Source of the DNA: Aquiflexum balticum DSM 16537
GTDB taxonomy: Bacteria > Bacteroidota > Bacteroidia > Cytophagales > Cyclobacteriaceae
Direction of reading: 5' to 3'
Length of the DNA stretch: 64,000 nucleotides
Assembly (NCBI RefSeq): GCF_900176595.1
Contig: NZ_LT838813.1
Location: 310,001 to 374,000 of the forward strand
Positions within the stretch are counted from its first letter, which is position 1; each line of letters begins with the position of its first letter. Positions 53,423-63,856 of this stretch are shown piece after piece. The notes beneath the pieces are model-generated. The model did no database searches, was not told the DNA's origin, and saw nothing but the letters and a program-made list of their open reading frames with translations. The position numbers and the translations under genes were made by a program.

Positions 53423-55603
53423 TCAATGTTTCATAATCTTCAAAATCTCTATTTTTTGTCCCCATGAAACCTCAAGGATGTAAATTCCATTTGATGCCTT
53501 TTGAAGCTCCTCCAAAATCGATCTTGAAATCTGACGGAGGTTAGTGCCGGTAATCACCCTATTGATTGCATAAGGTGTAATTAGCCTTACCCTGAGATCT
53601 TCTCCATTGTATTCCCTGTCATCTATCAATTCCAGGTTGAATATTTCACCCGCATTGGGGTTTGGATAGACTCTCCATACACCCTTAACTTGATTAAGGG
53701 CGGGAAGGCGAACAGAGACTGTTTTTGAAAAATTAGAATTCCCATTAAAATCAACCTGCAGGAGTCGATAATAGGCCAGCCCGCCTATCAAGGGTAGATT
53801 GTGGTCATTGTACAAATATTCAACCATATCATCCGACCAACCGACTCCTGTCTCTTTACCTATCACTTCCCAGTTTTTTACACCTTGCAATGACCTTTGG
53901 ATCTCAAAATGGGAATTTTCCCATTCCTTTGCGGTCGCCCATTTTAGGTCAACGGATTTGGTTTCTCTGCTGAAGTTGGCATCGAAATAAAGATACTCCA
54001 CTGGCAAAATTCTGAAGTTAGGGTATCTGATAATGACAACTCCGGAACTTCCAGCTCCACCACCAGAACTTCCAGCACCTCCACCAGAACCCGGTGAACT
54101 AACCGGGGTACCACCGGTTCCAGTATTGTTGGCATTGTTACCAACACCGCTGCCTCCTAAACCAGCTACATTCCTTTGAGGACTTGTGTTTGAACCACCA
54201 TTGGTAGTGCCCCCTCCACCTGACGCATATATTCTTACATTCCCTCGGAAACCAGAAGAAAAGCCTTCTCCACCATTACCACCATTTGCAGTAAAATTAG
54301 CCCCAGGACCATCAATTATGATTCCAGATGTACCAGGACCTCCTGCACCTCCTCCACCTCCTCCAATGCTATTATTAAATCCTGCACTCCCTCCATTTCC
54401 ATTTTCCCTCCCATTACCTGGGGTATTCAAACCACTTGCACCGCCTCCTGAGGCATTCAACTGAAAACCATTATTCCCATTTACTGATATATCTGAACCA
54501 CCTCCACCGCCACCTCCTGCGACTATCTGAAAATCTGTTCCTTGACCAAATAAAGAAAGCGTACCATTGGTGCCTTTAATATTTTGGTTTCCTGCTCCAC
54601 CTCCTCCACCTCCAACATTCATTTCAAACTCGGTATCTACCTCAAATCCCTGTCCTCCATTAATGTCATTAAAACTTGCAATGGTGATTCCACCACCGCC
54701 CCCACCTCCGGCAGCATTTCCAAAACCGCCGCCACCGCCGCCGCCAACCACAAACAACTCAAATTCAGTAAGCCCTTTTGGAGCAGTCCAGGAATTCAAG
54801 CCAGGATTAGCAAATTCAATGATCGTGGTCCCCGTAATCGCCCCATCATCCAATAAAGTCCCCCCAACAAAAAGCTGACAAGTATAGGAAATTCTTACCC
54901 TGCCGTTACCTCCATTCCCACCCGCTTGGTTGGTGCCTCTTGCTCCACCACCTCCCCCTCCGGGAGCATTAATTGGAGAAAATCCATCACTGTTATTGGA
55001 ATTGGCCCCATTTCCTCCCGATCCTCCACCAAGAGGTTCAATGGCCCCGTCTCGGTTAGTTGCAGAGTTTCCGTCAACCCCAATTCCTGCCGAAGATCCG
55101 CCGCCGCCCCCGGCGTTGGGGAATCCACTTGCTCCATCACCCCCACTAAATCTGAAAGCACCGATGCCAATTGCAGAAGACCCTCCTAACGCACCAACGG
55201 AATTATTATTACCGGGACTTTGGCCACCTTTGGCCAAAACCACCTTATTGGATATTGCCTCTGAAAGGGCAATCCATGAATCTTCTCCATTGGTATTGGA
55301 TAGACCTCCTGCCCCAACCGAAACAGTATAAACTGTGCCTGGAATAACATTGATTTCGCTTCTTGAATAAGCACCACCTCCGCCACCGCCCCCGGTACCT
55401 GTAGTAGTCCTACCCCCGCCTCCAGCTCCTGCACCCCAAACTTCAACCACGAGGGAGTTTACTCCAGCTGGCACAAAAAAGTCAAATTCTCCAGGAGAAT
55501 TGAAAATTAACGGGCTGTTGCATTGAGCATATAGGTTAGAACTTCCCCACTGAAATAGGCTTACCAACAAGAACAAGCATACATTGGAGTGAATTAACTT
55601 CAT
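53423..55603 (-). CDS. Glycine-rich-domain T9SS cargo protein
   Basis: A 726-residue exported protein. Signal peptide (1-26), then a glycine-rich domain starting FDFFVPAGVNSLVVEVWGAG, typical of glycine-rich fibrous domains in surface and phage-tail proteins. A second copy starts near residue 265 (WTAPKGLTEFELFVVGGG), and long GGGGG tracts run to about residue 525. The final ~195 residues are the shared module (LKWATAKEWENSHFEIQRS; WRVYPNPNAGEI; YILEVSWGQKIEILKIMKH). It is probably a structural surface or matrix protein secreted by T9SS. Confidence 0.8.
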   Translation of the reverse strand: MKLIHSNVCLFLLVSLFQWGSSNLYAQCNSPLIFNSPGEFDFFVPAGVNSLVVEVWGAGAGGGGRTTTGTGGGGGGGAYSRSEINVIPGTVYTVSVGAGGLSNTNGEDSWIALSEAISNKVVLAKGGQSPGNNNSVGALGGSSAIGIGAFRFSGGDGASGFPNAGGGGGSSAGIGVDGNSATNRDGAIEPLGGGSGGNGANSNNSDGFSPINAPGGGGGGARGTNQAGGNGGNGRVRISYTCQLFVGGTLLDDGAITGTTIIEFANPGLNSWTAPKGLTEFELFVVGGGGGGGFGNAAGGGGGGGITIASFNDINGGQGFEVDTEFEMNVGGGGGGAGNQNIKGTNGTLSLFGQGTDFQIVAGGGGGGGSDISVNGNNGFQLNASGGGASGLNTPGNGRENGNGGSAGFNNSIGGGGGGAGGPGTSGIIIDGPGANFTANGGNGGEGFSSGFRGNVRIYASGGGGTTNGGSNTSPQRNVAGLGGSGVGNNANNTGTGGTPVSSPGSGGGAGSSGGGAGSSGVVIIRYPNFRILPVEYLYFDANFSRETKSVDLKWATAKEWENSHFEIQRSLQGVKNWEVIGKETGVGWSDDMVEYLYNDHNLPLIGGLAYYRLLQVDFNGNSNFSKTVSVRLPALNQVKGVWRVYPNPNAGEIFNLELIDDREYNGEDLRVRLITPYAINRVITGTNLRQISRSILEELQKASNGIYILEVSWGQKIEILKIMKH

Positions 55604-55954
55604 ATAAGGATCGTTCCTTTCCGCTCAATCAATCCTTAGGAACCAAATCAGCATAAAACAAAGGATGATTTTTTATGTCAATTTGATAAATACCAAAAGG
55701 CAGGGGAAATTAAAGGTTTCAATTTAACAAAAAACAGAATATAAAAAATACAAAAAGATTTTAAGTTAAATTAAAACACGTTTTTCAGCATATAAATGAA
55801 ATATTGAATAGCGTTGAAGCCATTTATCTCATCTACTTTAATTTTCGGGAAGAAATTTTAGAATCCGAATTCACCATTGATAATTTTTTGAACAGCCTTT
55901 GGTTAGGTTTTCCAGGCTTATTGGTGAAAAGCGGATATTCAAAAAAAGGAAAAA
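55604..55954. other. Intergenic region with no recognised feature
   Basis: AT-rich gap between the two glycine-rich genes. A 63-residue plus-strand frame at 55804 overlaps the next gene's end and shows no supporting signal. No terminator stem was found by eye. Confidence 0.5.
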
Positions 55955-58351
55955 TCACTTTATTGAACCTAAACTTGATTTTCGAAGCACCTTGATATAT
56001 TCAATCTTTTTGCCCCAAGAAACCTCCAAAATATAAATCCCATTGGATGATTTTTGCAATTGCTCTCGAATTTGTTCTGATATTCTTCGAAAATCACTTC
56101 CTTCAAAAAAATAATTGCCAGAAGTAGGTGAAATCAACCTTATCCTCAAATCTTCCCCTGAATATTCTGAGCGGTCCACAAGATCCAAGGTAAATTGATC
56201 ACCACTATTTGGATTAGGAAAAACTCGCCAAACATGGTTGGTAACCTGCTGAGAAGGAATCCTGATGGCAATAACCTTGCTGAGATGAGAATCTCCATTG
56301 AAGTCGACCTGTTTCAATCTGTAATAAACTATTCCTCCCACGAGTGGTAAGGATTTGTCTTTATAAGAATATTCCACAGGCGTATCTGACCAACCAAGCC
56401 CTTCGATTTTTTCGATGGCTTCCCAATTTTTTACATTTCCCATGGAGCGTTGAAGTTCAAAGTGGGAGTTTTCCCATTCTTTTCCTGTGGCCCATTTAAT
56501 TTCTGCCAACCTTTCTTCCCTCCTAAAATTGGCTTCAAAGTAAAGATATTCTACCGGAAGAATTTTAAAGGTCTGCCTGACAATGACAATACCGTTAGAT
56601 CCATTACCTGCAGTTCCAGAAGAGGTTGCTCCTCCACCTGAACCAGTGTCTGCCAATCCATTCCTGCTCGCCCCAGAGCCATTTGCATTTCCACCTGATC
56701 TTGTTGTTGCATCTCCTGGAACCCCAATTCCACCTAGACCATTTGAACCGTTTCCAATTCCACCTCCTCCTGCTGCATATGTGATGCTCATTCCGGTGAT
56801 ATCCCTGACAATACCTCGACCCCCATCACCGCCATTATTGCCTGATCCATCATCTCCAGCAGTGACCGATCCTCCACCGCCCCCGCCCCCTCTATTATTA
56901 CTGTTTCCTGCCCTGTTTCCTGTACCGCCATTACTTCCTAATCCAGGTGAAATATTTTCAATTGATCCTCCTAGTGCACTTCCACCAGGATTAGAGTCAT
57001 TCCTAATATCATTAGATGCTGCCCCTCCACCGCCGGATCCCCCAGAATTTCCAGTTCTCAAACCAGAATTTGTAGACCCGCCGCCGCCGCCGCCATCTAC
57101 AGTCAAACCCAGAAACGATGATAACCCTCCATCACTGCCACGGGCATTTGTATTTGTGGATCCAGCTCCTCCGCCGCCAACAATCACAGGCACTACAGTA
57201 CCAAATGGTAATAATTCAGAAGGAATATAAATCACCCCCCCTGCACCACCACCTCCGGCACTCGTACCTCGTCCACCTCCACCACCTCCTGCTACTATCA
57301 GTAGTTGAGCTTCATCAAGGGGTTCTTCATCATCATTAGGTCCGGGAATCACCCAGCCTGTACTGCACCTGAAAATATAAACCCTTTCAAAGAAGCCTTC
57401 TCCACCAGATTCAAAAGCCGGAAGATCAATTATTTCCAAACACCCGGAACCAGTACCAATATATACTTCCCCATTTCTGCAATTCCCACCGGAAGTTTGG
57501 AATTTATTGGTAAATAGAATTCCATTGTTTCCATTCAGACATCCTGCACCTGTAAGATTTCCAATTACAAATAAATAATTAGGTTGATCATTATCCCCTG
57601 CAGAAATATTGGAACCTCCATTCATTTGGATATCCCCTTGAATATTCAGAGACCCATGGATATTTATGTTCCCGTTGTTTTGGACATTACCACCGATAGA
57701 ACCCACTCCAATGCTGAAAACACCTCCTCCATTATTGGTCAAGGTGCCTGAAACACTTATAGATCCATCCGTTGAATTGGTCTGACCATTATTTTGATAA
57801 TTGCCTCCGACAGAAATACTTCCTGAATTATTGACTTGAGAACCACTATTCACTGTCATACTTCCGCTTATTGTAGAAGTGCCAGTTGAATTAAAAGTTC
57901 CATTTACTGTGAAATCACCTGTTCTTACAAAAGATCCCGAATTATTGATGACTTTATTGCTGTTGAGTGATGCGAAATTCAAGGTTAAAGTACCGGAATT
58001 ATTGATTGTCCAGTTACCGTTGTAATCTGCTCTAGCGGTAAAATTTCCTAAATTATTAATTTGGGAAACACTTGACAAACTATTGAAATTGGCATTTACA
58101 GTTACTCCTGTTGGAATACAAACAGTAACATTTTGAGCATTATTAAAATTAATTGCTGAAGTTCTATTTGCAGTAATACAAACAGTTATTCCGTTCGCAT
58201 TATTAGGAATTGCAGGGCTTGGCCCTCCGGTTGCCCCAAATGAATGATCACATACCGAGCAAGTCTGTCCTTCCACTGTCCCGTAAATTACCAGGAAGTG
58301 TAGGATTAAAAATTTTAAAATTAATTTTTTATTTAAAACTGTAATATTCAC
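55955..58351 (-). CDS. Glycine-rich T9SS cargo protein with beta-solenoid N-terminal half
   Basis: A 798-residue exported protein. Signal peptide (about 1-28), then CSVCDHSFG, with CxxC again at the mature N-terminus. Residues about 70-280 are Asn/Ser/Gly-rich short repeats (VNNSGSISVGGNYQNNG, GGNVQNNGNINIHGSLNI) that should form a beta-solenoid. Residues 350-600 are glycine-rich (AGGGGGGRGTSAGGGGAGG). The end is the shared module (IKWATGKEWENSHFELQRS; YYRLKQVDFNGDSHLSK; YILEVSWGKKIEYIKVLRK) with about ten extra residues. It is closest to the preceding gene product. Confidence 0.8.
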   Translation of the reverse strand: MNITVLNKKLILKFLILHFLVIYGTVEGQTCSVCDHSFGATGGPSPAIPNNANGITVCITANRTSAINFNNAQNVTVCIPTGVTVNANFNSLSSVSQINNLGNFTARADYNGNWTINNSGTLTLNFASLNSNKVINNSGSFVRTGDFTVNGTFNSTGTSTISGSMTVNSGSQVNNSGSISVGGNYQNNGQTNSTDGSISVSGTLTNNGGGVFSIGVGSIGGNVQNNGNINIHGSLNIQGDIQMNGGSNISAGDNDQPNYLFVIGNLTGAGCLNGNNGILFTNKFQTSGGNCRNGEVYIGTGSGCLEIIDLPAFESGGEGFFERVYIFRCSTGWVIPGPNDDEEPLDEAQLLIVAGGGGGGRGTSAGGGGAGGVIYIPSELLPFGTVVPVIVGGGGAGSTNTNARGSDGGLSSFLGLTVDGGGGGGSTNSGLRTGNSGGSGGGGAASNDIRNDSNPGGSALGGSIENISPGLGSNGGTGNRAGNSNNRGGGGGGGSVTAGDDGSGNNGGDGGRGIVRDITGMSITYAAGGGGIGNGSNGLGGIGVPGDATTRSGGNANGSGASRNGLADTGSGGGATSSGTAGNGSNGIVIVRQTFKILPVEYLYFEANFRREERLAEIKWATGKEWENSHFELQRSMGNVKNWEAIEKIEGLGWSDTPVEYSYKDKSLPLVGGIVYYRLKQVDFNGDSHLSKVIAIRIPSQQVTNHVWRVFPNPNSGDQFTLDLVDRSEYSGEDLRIRLISPTSGNYFFEGSDFRRISEQIREQLQKSSNGIYILEVSWGKKIEYIKVLRKSSLGSIK

Positions 58352-58810
58352 AAAATAGGGTGTCTACTCGAAAACAAGGTGCTCAAGTAATCTGTTTATT
58401 TTTGATAAACATTTCGAAAGAAATCAATGAATGCCTCTCAAGCTTTCACATTCCAGAAGCTTTTCATATTTAAATAGGTTACCAAGAGATTCAAGTATGG
58501 GTTTGGCCTGTCTTTTGGATTACTTTCAATTGCTTTGATTCAAAGAATTATGGGTGATTTTTTAAACCTAAAATTTTCGATTATAAAACTACAACGATTT
58601 TAATAATTCTCATCAAAATCCTTGTAATTTTTAAGCTCAATTTGATATTTATCAAGTACTTATAAAAAAAGCAAAAGGAACTTTTAAAAAAAAACAAATA
58701 ATTTTTTAAAAAAAATGTAATTGAAAACTTCAAAATGCTGAAACAAAAACTCATCACGGCAAAATCAAAATGAATGATTTGGAGTTTTGATCAGCTAATA
58801 AGTTAAACCA
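58352..58810. other. Intergenic region with no recognised feature
   Basis: A gap of about 460 bp, very AT-rich, between the last glycine-rich gene and the rho terminator. It should contain the promoter of the gene at 55955-58351, but no clear TAnnTTTG box was found on the minus strand. Confidence 0.5.
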
Positions 58811-58845
58811 AAAAGAGCCTTTGGGTAATTCCCAAAGGCTCTTTT
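58811..58845 (-). terminator. Terminator of rho
   Basis: Perfect 15-bp stem AAAAGAGCCTTTGGG / CCCAAAGGCTCTTTT, 20 bp past the rho stop, with T-runs on both strands. Confidence 0.9.
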
Positions 58846-58864
58846 CACTTAGAATTTTTTCTGT

Positions 58865-60718
58865 TTAACCATTCATACTGATCAAAAACTCAACATTATC
58901 CCTGGTACCTTTCATTCTTTGCAACAGGAATTCCATTGCTTCTTGAGAAGTCATGTCCGACATGAGTTTTCTCAGTATCCAAACACGCTGCATTTCTTCT
59001 TTGTCCATCAAGAGGTCTTCTCTTCGTGTTCCGGAACCTGGCACGTCAATGGCAGGATAAATCCTTCTGTTGGAAAGTTTTCTGTCCAAAGCCAATTCCA
59101 TGTTTCCAGTACCCTTGAATTCTTCAAAGATCACCTCATCCATCTTAGAACCGGTTTCAACCAAAGCCGTGGCGATGATGGTCAAAGAGCCACCGTTTTC
59201 AACATTTCTGGCAGCACCGAAGAACCTCTTAGGCTTATGGAGTGCATTGGCATCAACACCACCGGAGAGTATTTTACCTGATGATGGGACCACTGTATTG
59301 TACGCCCTGGCCAATCTGGTGATGGAATCCAACAGGATAACCACATCATGCCCGCATTCCACCATTCTTTTGGCTTTTTCCAAAACGATGGTAGCTACTT
59401 TCACATGCCTTTCAGCCTGTTCATCAAAAGTTGAAGAGATTACTTCAGCTTTTACAGATCGGGCCATCTCGGTCACTTCCTCAGGTCTTTCATCAATCAA
59501 GAGGATCATCAAATGAACCTCCGGATGATTCTCAGCAATTGCATTGGCTATCTTTTGCAATAATACAGTCTTACCTGTTTTTGGCTGTGCTACTATCATT
59601 CCCCTTTGGCCTTTACCTATGGGAGCAAATAAATCCAAAATCCTGGTAGAGTAGTTGTCTGATTTTGTAGAGAGATTCAATCTCTCTTCCGGAAATAATG
59701 GAGTGAGGTATTCGAATGGAATCCTGTCCCTGATTTCTTCCGAAGTCTTACCATTGACAGTAATTACCTTTAAAAGTGCAAAATATTTTTCTCCTTCCTT
59801 TGGCGGTCGGATGGTTCCTTTAATATGGTCTCCGGTCTTTAACCCAAATAGTTTGATCTGGGAAGGCGATACATAAATATCATCCGGTGATGCCAAGTAA
59901 TTGTAATCCAATGAGCGCATAAAACCATAGCTCTCAGGCATGATTTCCAAAACCCCTTCATTTTCGATGATCCCTTCAAATTCTTTTACACTGACATAGG
60001 GTTTCCTTTTTGAAGGAACCATTTCTGCAGCAGGAATATGAACTTCATCAATATTTTTGAAATTTTTTCTTCTTGGAAGATCTACCTCAGCATCTGCTGC
60101 CACATTTTGAACAGGCACAGCTTCGGGTTGTGGGTCATCCACTACTTTACGTCGGGGCCTGATGAATTTGGCTTTTTCCTCACCATGAGAAGGATGGGGA
60201 ATGTATTCTTTTACTTGCGAAGGTTCTGCATCTCTTTTGGGGGCAGGTTCAGGTTCTCTTTTTGGACGGGCTTCAAAGTCTTTATGGGGAGCAGGCTTTT
60301 CAGATTTGGGTGATTCATGTTTTTTCTCTGCTTGCTCTCTTCCGCTATTTTCCTTCGGCAAATCTGAAAAATTTTCTCTTTTGAATTTCGGTTTGCTTTC
60401 TTGCGAAGGCTTTGCATCCTTCTGATCTATAGACTTTTCTTTTTTATCCTGGCTGCCGGCATCAGCCTTCTCCTCTCTAAACTTGCGTCTTTCAGGAATT
60501 GTGGGTTTGCTTTCTTCTACCTTCTTGGTTTCTTCTTCTACTGCAACCGAAGGCCTTTTTTTGGGTAGTGAATTTTCATCCATGAGTGCCTGTTGATCGA
60601 GTATAGCGTATACAAGGTCGTCTTTTTTAAGTGTCTTAAAATTTTTAACACCCAATTCCTCAGCAATTTCTTTCAATTCAGAAAGAAGTCTGAGCCTTAA
60701 TTCTTCTATGTTATACAT
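58865..60718 (-). CDS. rho: Transcription termination factor Rho with long disordered insert
   Basis: A 617-residue hexameric RNA helicase that ends transcription. The N-terminal Rho-N helices (residues 1-50) are followed by about 180 residues of charged low-complexity sequence (Lys, Glu, Pro, Arg). Then come the RNA-binding domain ([21 protein letters not shown] near 255) and the ATPase (Walker [10 protein letters not shown] near 380, [31 protein letters not shown]). E. coli Rho is 419 residues. The insert matches the intrinsically disordered region of Bacteroidota Rho, which in Bacteroides thetaiotaomicron drives phase separation. Confidence 0.96.
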   Translation of the reverse strand: MYNIEELRLRLLSELKEIAEELGVKNFKTLKKDDLVYAILDQQALMDENSLPKKRPSVAVEEETKKVEESKPTIPERRKFREEKADAGSQDKKEKSIDQKDAKPSQESKPKFKRENFSDLPKENSGREQAEKKHESPKSEKPAPHKDFEARPKREPEPAPKRDAEPSQVKEYIPHPSHGEEKAKFIRPRRKVVDDPQPEAVPVQNVAADAEVDLPRRKNFKNIDEVHIPAAEMVPSKRKPYVSVKEFEGIIENEGVLEIMPESYGFMRSLDYNYLASPDDIYVSPSQIKLFGLKTGDHIKGTIRPPKEGEKYFALLKVITVNGKTSEEIRDRIPFEYLTPLFPEERLNLSTKSDNYSTRILDLFAPIGKGQRGMIVAQPKTGKTVLLQKIANAIAENHPEVHLMILLIDERPEEVTEMARSVKAEVISSTFDEQAERHVKVATIVLEKAKRMVECGHDVVILLDSITRLARAYNTVVPSSGKILSGGVDANALHKPKRFFGAARNVENGGSLTIIATALVETGSKMDEVIFEEFKGTGNMELALDRKLSNRRIYPAIDVPGSGTRREDLLMDKEEMQRVWILRKLMSDMTSQEAMEFLLQRMKGTRDNVEFLISMNG

Positions 60719-60911
60719 AAAAAGCCTATGAAATTATTTGTAAGATTTGTGTGATAAGTAATGATTGTGTATTGAGTACTACTGAACTGAATTAAAAAGG
60801 TATTCAGGATAGCTGAAATCCAGGGGGATCGGATTTTCGGATACTATAACACTGCAATATTACATTAACATTAATTAATTACCAAATTAAATCTGGTTAC
60901 GGCAATTATTT

Positions 60912-61604
60912 TTAGCCCATTATCTGTCGGAGTATATTAACAGACTTCCAATCGTATTGAAGATCCAAGTGCTTGGTATAAAACAGCAAAAAATGATCCA
61001 GTAATTTTTTCCTGATGACAGCATGTATCTTTTCTGTACAATCAAATGATTCATTGATTAAAAGATCCAAATAATCCATTTCCTCTTTTAATTCATCTGA
61101 AGCCTGTATTTCATCCAACAATTCATCGAAGAAAGATGCTGCATCATTGGGGGCAAAGCCCAGATATCTGGAAGTTTCATATAAAAACACCAAGGGGAAG
61201 TGAACCAAAATGGCCTCTTCCCTGTCCAATAATCCAAAAGCATATTCCAAGAAATCGAAAAACTCTTCATTTCGGTAATCTTGATAAATTGACTTTCCCA
61301 AAACTTCTCCAATAAACATGGCTATAGCAGAACGCTGATGGTCAAACGGGATTTTTTCATAGGCTTTGGATAATTTCACTTCCGAAACCCTGTTCAGACC
61401 AACGCCTTCTTTATCATAAACCACCAAATCCAATAAGGTAAGCGGTTGATAAAATGCCATTTTACTTTTTGCACCCTTGGTCCGGGCACTATTGACTATA
61501 TATGATTTAAACCCTAAATCTCTGGTAAAGATCTTTACTATGATAGAGGTTTCCCTATACCTGATGAAGGAAATTACCAGGCCCCGGGTTTTTTTTAGAT
61601 TCAT
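60912..61604 (-). CDS. recO: DNA repair protein RecO
   Basis: A 230-residue protein of RecFOR-type recombinational repair; RecO anneals strands and loads RecA. The N-terminal OB-fold GLVISFIRYRETSIIVKIFTRD and YIVNSARTKGAKSKMAFYQP is typical. The usual C-terminal zinc-binding cysteines are not evident, as in other Bacteroidota RecO. Its ATG overlaps the porZ stop codon, so translation is probably coupled. Confidence 0.92.
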   Translation of the reverse strand: MNLKKTRGLVISFIRYRETSIIVKIFTRDLGFKSYIVNSARTKGAKSKMAFYQPLTLLDLVVYDKEGVGLNRVSEVKLSKAYEKIPFDHQRSAIAMFIGEVLGKSIYQDYRNEEFFDFLEYAFGLLDREEAILVHFPLVFLYETSRYLGFAPNDAASFFDELLDEIQASDELKEEMDYLDLLINESFDCTEKIHAVIRKKLLDHFLLFYTKHLDLQYDWKSVNILRQIMG

Positions 61605-63844
61605 AGAATCACAAATTTACCTGCAATTTTTTCAACTCCTGATTCATCAGAAACATAGACAAGATAGATACCTGCTTCAGGTCGGTTACCAGAACCTTCT
61701 CTTAAATCCCAGGTGGCTTTTCCTCCTCTGATCTGGGCTCCAAAAACTACCCTTCCTGCGGAAGTTGTGATTTTTATTTGGGCAAAGTCTGTCAATCCTT
61801 CAATACTCAGGTACCCGGAAAATTCCGGTCGGACAGGATTCGGGTATATTTTCAATGAGTTAAGGCTTTCAAATGCGGATATACTTGTACCCCTAAAAGA
61901 AAATGCAGCATTTGATTGGGTAATCAGAATCTCACCTGAAAAGGGTTCCAAAGTAGTGTTTTGAATATCAGGCGAAGTTAAGGGACTGTTGTTTCCGGTA
62001 AATTGATTCAATAGAATATCACCAAGTTCTGAAAATTGCCATAAGCCTTCCCTTTCAGTACCAAACCATTTGGTCTGATCCGGTGCAACCAAAACTGACT
62101 TAACCCGCTGCCCAATCAGCAGTGGCCTATTATCGAAAATAGGCAAAATGGCATTAATTGGACTGTTGATAGTAGTGAATTGAACAAATGGAAGATATGC
62201 CACACCTGATGAGGTAGCAATCCAGAGATTTCCTTCCAAATCCATATCCATATCTAAAATTTCTGAATTGGGCAGATTCCCTTGGTTTGAGGAATTGTTC
62301 AGCAAACGGTTAAGTCCTGTATTCTCATTGAATACCCTTATTCTTGGGGTTCCATTGGGCGGTGCTTGCAAAATCCAAAGGTTCCCGGATTGGTCCAAAA
62401 TGATTTTGTGGGGAAATTGAAGCCCTGCAACAGGCACAGTAGTTATTTGATTTTTTGAGCTTAGTTTAAACAATCTGCTCGCATTGTCATTAACACCCAT
62501 CCAAAGCAAGTTATCGTTTTGGTTTGCAAATGACCTGATGGAGGTAGTTGGGGATATATCGGGAATATCTATCTTTTCCAGGTTGCCATTTGATTCTATC
62601 CACAAGCCATTTTCAAAGACCCCAAAATAATTGTCTTCCTGAAATACTGCTTTGGACATTACATTACTTGGAGCAATTGCCGCTTCCCATTTACCATCTT
62701 TCAATACCGAGGTTTTATCACCAATAGATCTGATCGCATTACCTCTTATTGGAAGCAATACAGGTAATCCCCAAGTGCCATTTTCATCCCAGTGAAAATT
62801 TCTGATTTGGGAAAAGGGTCCATTTGGAAAAATGAAGTTGTCAGCATTTTGATTGAAAACACCAGTCTGTTGACTCAAATAAATATTGTTGCCCGTGATA
62901 TGAAAATCAATAATCGAATTGTCTTCTCTTTGTAAAATCTGGGAAAATGACCCACCTGAAGACAGCTGATAGATGGAAGTGCCATCAGTAAAAAACAAGT
63001 CTCCATTGATTTTCTTTAATCTTCCGGAGTGCTCTGTACCGATGAGCCAATCCAAATTCCCATTTTTGAAAATGTAAATTCGGCCATCAGCATCAGATAA
63101 AAAAACTTCTCCTTCCAATACCTGAACTTCCATTGCCCCTCCCGGAAGATCTAGACCCTGATTGACCCAATTCCTGAAATCATTGAGGTTGGTATTTATA
63201 TTTCCTTGCAATAACCCCAAGGCAGTAGCCAGATAATAAAAATCCCCTTCTTTATCTATATCCAAAATTTCCAGTTCTGAACCTTCCGGTCCAATATTGA
63301 TATATGAATCACGGAAAGCTCCTATTGCAGGATCAATGACAGCCACACCAAAATCACCTGTCAAGTAAACCAACCCATCTATTGACCTGGCCCGAATGAT
63401 TTTTTTGTTTAAAATCAATGGATTGTCCCTGATAGAAGTGAGTGATTGCACATTTCTTTCTCCTACCAAGTCCACTACTCCATCATCGTAAGCCACTATC
63501 AGTTTTTTAGATTGGAAATCATAAACAGAAGCGGTGAAAGATTGGGAATATAACCCATCCATGACTGAAAGTGGCTGGGGTTCATGATTGTCAGTTGAAA
63601 AATAAAACAGGGAATTTTCCCCTTGAAAGAAGATAGTTTGGTTACTTCCCGTCAAATTACCCCCTTCTGTATAAGCAGGGTGTATTCTCCAGCTCCCTAC
63701 TTCAATTTTTGATTGGCTGTATACTTCAAAAACAGCAAAAACAGAAAGAAACAAGGACAATACTCCAATTCTTTTTTTGATCAATTTCTTCAAATTGGAT
63801 GGAAAGCAATATGCTGATGTCATTAAATCGGGAAATTTCCACAT
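61601..63844 (-). CDS. porZ: T9SS component PorZ (beta-propeller plus CTD)
   Basis: A 747-residue exported protein with a signal segment (VLSLFLSVFAVFEVYSQ) preceded by about 27 residues; a shorter start at Met8 is possible. It has two beta-propellers of two-component-regulator-propeller type (SLFYFSTDNHEPQPLSVMDG, GNLWILQAPPNGTPRI, LEGNLWIATSSGVAYLPF). It ends in a T9SS-type domain (LKIYPNPVRPEFSGYLSI, GIYLVYVSDESGVEKIAGKF). In Porphyromonas gingivalis PorZ supplies A-LPS to the sortase PorU on the cell surface. Adjacent recO is a usual neighbour. Assignment is strong on layout and position. Confidence 0.8.
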   Translation of the reverse strand: MWKFPDLMTSAYCFPSNLKKLIKKRIGVLSLFLSVFAVFEVYSQSKIEVGSWRIHPAYTEGGNLTGSNQTIFFQGENSLFYFSTDNHEPQPLSVMDGLYSQSFTASVYDFQSKKLIVAYDDGVVDLVGERNVQSLTSIRDNPLILNKKIIRARSIDGLVYLTGDFGVAVIDPAIGAFRDSYINIGPEGSELEILDIDKEGDFYYLATALGLLQGNINTNLNDFRNWVNQGLDLPGGAMEVQVLEGEVFLSDADGRIYIFKNGNLDWLIGTEHSGRLKKINGDLFFTDGTSIYQLSSGGSFSQILQREDNSIIDFHITGNNIYLSQQTGVFNQNADNFIFPNGPFSQIRNFHWDENGTWGLPVLLPIRGNAIRSIGDKTSVLKDGKWEAAIAPSNVMSKAVFQEDNYFGVFENGLWIESNGNLEKIDIPDISPTTSIRSFANQNDNLLWMGVNDNASRLFKLSSKNQITTVPVAGLQFPHKIILDQSGNLWILQAPPNGTPRIRVFNENTGLNRLLNNSSNQGNLPNSEILDMDMDLEGNLWIATSSGVAYLPFVQFTTINSPINAILPIFDNRPLLIGQRVKSVLVAPDQTKWFGTEREGLWQFSELGDILLNQFTGNNSPLTSPDIQNTTLEPFSGEILITQSNAAFSFRGTSISAFESLNSLKIYPNPVRPEFSGYLSIEGLTDFAQIKITTSAGRVVFGAQIRGGKATWDLREGSGNRPEAGIYLVYVSDESGVEKIAGKFVIL

Positions 63845-63856
63845 TTTCAGATCCTT

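Noticed and set aside
54567-54878. Proline-rich plus-strand frame opposite a glycine-rich gene
   Set aside because: GGN glycine codons read backwards give CCN proline codons, so the frame is a shadow of the real gene.
54895-55170. Out-of-frame minus-strand reading inside the glycine-rich gene
   Set aside because: Shifted reading of the repetitive region, fully inside the intact gene.
56583-57230. A 215-residue proline-rich plus-strand frame
   Set aside because: Same shadow effect opposite the glycine-rich part of the 55955-58351 gene; no start signal or promoter.
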